This document shows, piece by piece, positions 16,092 through 20,050 of a stretch of 20,050 bases of DNA. The notes beneath the pieces were generated by a model, which was given only the letters and a program-made list of their open reading frames with translations, searched no databases and was not told where the DNA came from. The first letter of the stretch is position 1. Each line of letters opens with the position of its first letter. The position numbers were made by a program, and so were the translations under genes. Origin of the DNA: Hypsibius dujardini (taxonomy: Eukaryota; Tardigrada; Eutardigrada; Parachela; Hypsibiidae); contig LRSR01014520.1 of the NCBI GenBank assembly GCA_001579985.1, forward strand, positions 1 to 20,050. The letters are read 5' to 3'.

Positions 16092-16298
16092 CTGCAGTAT
16101 TCAAGGCAATGCAACTTTGTATGAGCAGAAATCCTGCTCAATCATCATTCGGACGTAAGACAGAGTGCAATACTTGTCGTAAACATGACGTGACAAAATC
16201 AGGGCTTGTTCAGATTTTGTAATAAGTGTATTATTGGTGAACGGACGGCTAAGAAAACATTCGAAATGCAAAATCTTCAAAATAAGAATGAAACTCTG

Positions 16299-17849
16299 CT
16301 ACGAGACTTGTCGCCTATCACAGCCCTTCCGAAATTGACAATCAGCTTCGATTTTAGCGTTGACTTGGCTGTCTAAGGGTTTCAAGGCCGCGCCCATGTA
16401 GTCAATGCATTTCTGACTCAGCCACGGATGGCGTCCTTCAACGACCTCTTTCATCTCCTGTAAGCCAATTGTCATCATGGCATTTCCTAATGTTGTATTA
16501 ATATCTATGTTTGCCTGTTTCTAGCTTCTGTGTCTGTGTCTGTGTCTGTGTCTGTGTCTGTGTCTGTGTCTGTGTCTGTGTCTGTGTCTGTGTCTGTGTC
16601 TGTGTCTGTCTGTCTGTACCTGTACTTTTGCCTGTGGATGTATATGTGCCAGTATCTGTGCTTATGGTAACTTGCAAAACCATACCTGTCCGTGCGTATA
16701 TCCATATCGATACCGTGAGGCTTCCTTGTACCCTGTATACCCAGGCACACCATGTAGCACCCGATCTAAGCTCTCTGGCAAGTTCTCCTGCACCGGATGG
16801 GTCCGCGCCGGGGATGTCCGAAACTTATCCACCGCATCCATATGCTCATCCAACTCCTTAAGGCAGACCTTTGATAGGTCACCCCGTGTGTAGCCTACAT
16901 GCTCTGTCGTGAACGGCAACCATGCAGTGTAGCCGTATGGAAACCGCTTCAATGGGTCTCCAGGTGGCAGCCGATACGGCTTCGTCTGGGCTTTGTTTAC
17001 CTCCGGCACGTAGTAATCGGTGATGTCTTCGGCGTTCTTGACATTATTCAGGTAGTGGCCGTAATCCTTCCCTGTCGTCGGATTGGGGACCGGCTCAACC
17101 GGCTCCAGATGGAGTCCTTCCGGTGTACCGGCGTCGCAGGATGGTCGGTCACGATTCAGCATCTCCAGAGCGCCTTCCCGCGCTCGAACGGGATGGCGTT
17201 TGGCGTAACGATGTTGCTGATAAGGGAAGTACCCTAAATGGAAAGAGATGTTCAACGGTTTGCTCAATTTAACGCTCAATGCACCGCTTCATTCATTTCG
17301 TGACTATGTGAAGACAAGTTGTCTGGATTAACACGCGAATTTCACATCTTTCGCAGTTCAAATTTTCAGACACTCAGTTGCAATCAACCAATCTATTGAC
17401 AGCTTGTGCTCAAAAATGGGAGCAAGTTCCAACGTGACAAACCACGTGACCTGTATATTTCGGGTTAATATGGGTGGTGAATTTCGGCAATCCGCCCTGC
17501 ATGTGGTGATGGTGCTCCAGCACGCCTTCTTCCCGCTGCAGCAGACACTCGGCCCTCCGTCGGTCCGCTTCGGTGTAGTACAACGTCGGCATGAGGGTCT
17601 GCACTTCGTTCTTCCCGCCCGCGTTCCATACTCGCGTGAGATGGTTGTTGGAGTGTTGTCCGGCGGACGTGCCAAATACCAAGTGATACCCGGGGAGGTA
17701 TCCTGTGTAGCTACAAAGCAGTGTAACTTCCAAGTTACCACTTGGACTGCGCTTGAGGTGCCGGGAAAAGATGTGAAAAGATGACCTTACCCTGGCACAA
17801 AGGCGAGCTCCCGGGTGAGTTCCTTCAGTTCAATCTTCCTGGGGGGCAT
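16299..17849 (-). CDS. YTGY-repeat protein, likely ciliary microtubule inner protein (FAM166/CIMIP2-like), 341 aa, 4 exons
   Basis: Exons in transcript order are 17849-17791, 17710-17451, 17233-16686 and 16457-16299. All are GT-AG and phases fit (1026 nt, TAG). Three similar motifs are spaced along the protein: VPGYTGYLPGYHLVFG (about 18-33), NPKYTGYFPYQQHRY (about 102-116) and VPGYTGYKEAS (about 269-279). The first is completed across intron 1 and the second across intron 2, which strongly supports the gene model. Motifs of the form PGYTG(F/Y)xPxxxxxxG are the hallmark of the UPF0605/DUF2475 family (FAM166, now CIMIP2), proteins that line the lumen of ciliary doublet microtubules. The residues between are rich in Pro, Tyr and His, typical of such low-complexity lumenal proteins. 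The family assignment is from motif memory only. Intron 3 contains a (TGTCTG)n tract. Confidence 0.75.
16526..16618. repeat. (TGTGTC)n hexanucleotide repeat in intron 3 of the YTGY gene
   Basis: A nearly perfect run of TGTGTC units ends in a few TCTG units, within the 228-nt intron 16458-16685. Long Cys/Val frames (plus) and Thr/Asp/Gln frames (minus) across it are artefacts. Confidence 0.95.
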
Positions 17850-18314
17850 GATATCTCAATGGTGGCGTACGTAAAAGAAGAGAATTCGAAACCGTGTGCA
17901 GGTGATCGCTCATCGGAGTAGTACATGCGGAAGACTAGTTAGCTAATTGAAAAGATTCGACCGTATGACGTCGTGCATTTAATGCTCTATAGCAACAAGC
18001 AATATATTACCAAATAAGAGTGGCATAGGCTTTACGAGGGTGCCAACCGTCGCGTACAGTTACCGAAGCAGCGGACGATCCGTTAGTGTGATGGAGGGCT
18101 TTACCGAGTAATAGATGATTGGATAAGTCGTGGTGCACAACCAGTCGGTAAAAGTAGTGAACGATCTGTCCAAGGGACGGAAGGGCTCACCGAATAATGG
18201 ATGGTTGGATGGATCATGGAGCGTCCAGCTTCTGCCGCAATGCTCCAGCCCACATTCATTCGACTAGCCCTCTCTATTAGTGCACTTAGTGCAGCACCCC
18301 GTGGTCTTGCCAGC
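17850..18314. other. Intergenic; diverged direct duplication
   Basis: This is the upstream flank of the YTGY gene. Two diverged direct copies of about 70 bp are visible (about 18058-18127 and 18146-18217), sharing GAACGATC/GGACGATC, GGGCT(T/C)(T/A)CCGA and AATGGATGGTTGGAT-like blocks. No gene is recognised. Confidence 0.5.
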
Positions 18315-18575
18315 TCCGTCTCTCCGTCAACCTACCAGTTTCGTCTCTCCGTCAACCTTGCAGCTCCGTCTCTCCGTCAACCTACCAGTTCCGTCTCTCC
18401 GTCAACCTAGAAGTACCGTCTCTCCGTCAACCTACCAGTTCCGTCTCCCCGTTCACCTTGCAGCTCCGTCTCTCCGTCAACCTACCAGTTCCGTCTCCCC
18501 GTTCACCTTGCAGCTCCGTCTCTCCGTCAACCTATCAGTTCCGTCTCTCCGTCAACCTATCAGTTCCAGGACACA
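18315..18575. repeat. 25-bp minisatellite, about ten copies
   Basis: The unit begins CCGTCTCTCCGTCAACCTAC and is followed by CAGTT or a variant. Units start at, for example, 18366, 18391 and 18416. Variants alternate between CTACCAGTT and CTTGCAGCT ends, with some CCGTCTCCCCGTTCACC units, suggesting a 50-bp higher-order unit. Because 25 is not a multiple of three, all three plus-strand frames stay open; the 120-aa frame at 18280-18642 is therefore a repeat artefact. Confidence 0.95.
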
Positions 18576-19012
18576 GTTTCGGCTCTACTGGCCATCTTTC
18601 CGTTCAAGCCTTCCGCCCCATCGTCCGTCCGACAGCCAATGACAGGTACAGCACCGCGTGAACCTCTCACTTGTCAGTCTTCCATCCGTCCCGATTTCCG
18701 TGTCAACGTCGACCATTCGGGCCTCCGGCACTCATTTTGTCTGGCCTCTATGTACATGTGAACCTGCTCCTCCCTGTCATTGAACCTTCTCTATCGCCAT
18801 CGCTCTTCCAGTCCGACGCTCCACTCCACCATTGCTCGCAACACATTAACGCACTTTAGCATTAGCGAACTAGACATTAATCGAATCCGGCTGGATCCGC
18901 TGCAGCGATTTTTATGCACATTAATATCAAATGGCCGAAATGCTCGAACGAACTGAGAAGTGATAACCCAAACAACAGCCCATACACCCAGTGAAACATC
19001 ACGCGCCAAATC
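18576..19012. other. No gene recognised
   Basis: Pyrimidine-rich on the plus strand up to about 18830, then mixed. Short open frames have no motif. This is the downstream flank of the minus-strand ORF that ends at 19013. Confidence 0.5.
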
Positions 19013-19348
19013 TTATTTTTTCATCAACCGATCGCCCTTTCGATCAATCGCATCGGTCGAAGTGTCACCTTTTCTACGATCACGCTCATCACCATTGGGA
19101 CTGGTCAATCGCAGGTCTACTTCCGGTTTCAGCAAACTATCCTGGGAAATTTTTACACCCGGCAGTGTCAACTTGGCTCTCTGGTCTCTTGCGATGCCGC
19201 TGCGATTTCGAAGCAGGGGCTTAAAATTCAACCGTGAGGAGAGCGTTCGATTTCCAAGAACCTTCAGGATCGTCGCGGTGGAGACCTCTCCGGAATCGGG
19301 GCGCAGCGGCTTGTCCGGTCGCATTTGCTGCCACAATTTCTCAATCAT
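19013..19348 (-). CDS. Unknown basic protein or last exon, 111 aa
   Basis: The frame begins MIEKLWQQMRPDKPLRPD and ends RLMKK then TAA. Codon choice resembles that of secure exons, and the frame is much cleaner than its surroundings. Composition is basic and polar (Lys/Arg/Asp), with likely disorder at the end (PNGDERDRRKGDTSTD). No domain is recognised. A candidate acceptor (GCTATAG at about 19356-19362) lies just upstream, so this may be the last exon of a longer gene rather than a complete one. Confidence 0.5.
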   Translation of the reverse strand: MIEKLWQQMRPDKPLRPDSGEVSTATILKVLGNRTLSSRLNFKPLLRNRSGIARDQRAKLTLPGVKISQDSLLKPEVDLRLTSPNGDERDRRKGDTSTDAIDRKGDRLMKK

Positions 19349-19408
19349 CAACCGCCTATAGCAAGAGGACACTGAAGCATTTTAGCCGCAAAATGGGCAG
19401 TCAGATTG

Positions 19409-19578
19409 ACTGATTGATTGGTTGATTTACAGTCAGATTGGTTGGTTGGTTGGTATACAGTCAGATTGACTGATTGGTTGATTGGTTGGTATACAGTCAG
19501 ATTGATTGATTGGTTGGTTGGTTGGTATACAGTCAGATTGATTGATTGGTTGATTGATTGGTATACAGTCTGATTGGT
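19409..19578. repeat. ~40-bp tandem array of ATTG/GGTT and GTATACAGTC units
   Basis: About four to five units each combine CAGTCAGATTG with runs of ATTG or GGTT and, in most units, end GGTATACAGTC. Unit length varies by multiples of four through the internal tetranucleotide runs. It lies just downstream of the terminal exon at 19590. Confidence 0.9.
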
Positions 19579-19589
19579 TCAAGCAAAGC

Positions 19590-19717
19590 TCACTTATTTT
19601 TGGCTCCTCCCGAACCTTCAGGTTGTTTGACCTTGTAGTCTTCCAGGCATTCACCGACGAGGTGGGTGAGGGAAGTGCCATCCATGACGGTGCCGTTTGG
19701 ACACGCACTGACAATTT
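19590..19717 (-). CDS. Terminal coding exon of an unrecognised gene (partial)
   Basis: A 128-nt exon follows the acceptor ACTGTTTAG (AG at 19719-19718) and enters in phase 1. It reads IVSACPNGTVMDGTSLTHLV, then GECLEDYKVKQPEGSGGAKNK, and ends TGA. The end is Gly/Lys-rich. The open frame continues upstream into AT-rich sequence that looks like intron, so upstream exons must lie beyond it, probably outside the window. I do not recognise the protein. Confidence 0.5.
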
Positions 19718-20050
19718 CTAAACAGTATGAAAAAAACGGCTGCGTTAAAAACTCCCACAACAAAATTTCGTCTAAATCAAAACCGAATTTAGCCAGAACT
19801 GAGTTTAGCCGGTCAGAGGGAATCAACCTAGTCAATCTCCCAATAAAGGGACAATAACAATAAAACAATGCCCCAAATGAATTTATGTGGCTTTTTTCAA
19901 TCGAGCGTGCTATTACAAGCACATAATTTTTAAGGGACTTGAAAGAGTCAAAAATTGTCCGGAGAAAAGGAATTTATCCGTGATCTAAAAAACCGCGCAA
20001 AAACTCTTTGTAAAAAGCTATTTAATAAAATTTGATTGACATCAATATTG
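19718..20050. other. AT-rich, probably intron of the gene ending at 19590
   Basis: There is no coding exon I can support. The minus-strand frame up to 19922 is open but its composition is AT-rich and Phe/Leu-heavy, as in intronic sequence. The window ends inside this region. Confidence 0.4.

Noticed and set aside
16498-16861. Cys/Val-rich (plus) and Thr/Asp/Gln-rich (minus) ORFs
   Set aside because: Translation of the (TGTGTC)n tract inside an intron of the YTGY gene.
18280-18642. 120-aa plus-strand ORF rich in LRQPTSSVSP
   Set aside because: The 25-bp minisatellite keeps all three frames open; the unit is not a multiple of three.

Overview
This is a stretch of eukaryotic nuclear DNA, most likely from an invertebrate animal or a close unicellular relative. 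Genes are split by GT-AG introns (about 74 to 790 nt), coding exons are GC-richer than introns, and non-coding DNA is crowded with tetranucleotide repeats (CTGT, GTCA, ATTG types), minisatellites and small inverted-repeat elements. There are no bacterial operons, no rRNA and no tRNA that I can see. I cannot name the species. Exon models were built by hand from reading frame, splice consensus and phase.

Layout. 1-3135: no gene recognised; simple repeats and a 20-bp tandem array. 3136-4698 (+): two-exon gene for a 298-aa protein with a Dpy-30 dimerisation motif. 4964-5188 (+): weak small ORF. 6008-10733 (+): complete seven-exon gene for mitochondrial FAD-dependent glycerol-3-phosphate dehydrogenase (720 aa), the most secure call. 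11141-12721 (-): three-exon gene for a 282-aa protein kinase fold lacking the catalytic HRD and DFG motifs (pseudokinase), tail to tail with the dehydrogenase. 12941-14449 (-): an unrecognised protein whose frame is cut by one in-frame TAG. 14703-14981: a miniature inverted-repeat transposon. 15457-16091 (-): candidate small exons, plus an overlapping ORF with two IRFGKR neuropeptide-like motifs. 16299-17849 (-): four-exon gene for a 341-aa protein with three YTGY motifs, resembling ciliary microtubule inner proteins. 18315-18575: 25-bp minisatellite. 19013-19717 (-): one intact ORF and one terminal exon of unknown genes.

The most notable structure is in the introns of the dehydrogenase gene. 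Every intron longer than about 100 nt contains an inverted-repeat (foldback or MITE-like) element, and one with TA target-site duplications sits one base inside a 5' splice site. The gene also carries a 21-bp tandem expansion in the predicted first EF-hand loop of the protein, so calcium control may be lost. The other points worth a second look are the pseudokinase, the single TAG in its neighbour, and two RFamide-like motifs that differ only at third codon positions.

The genes are not an evident pathway. The Dpy-30 protein and the YTGY protein could both be ciliary, but that is inference.
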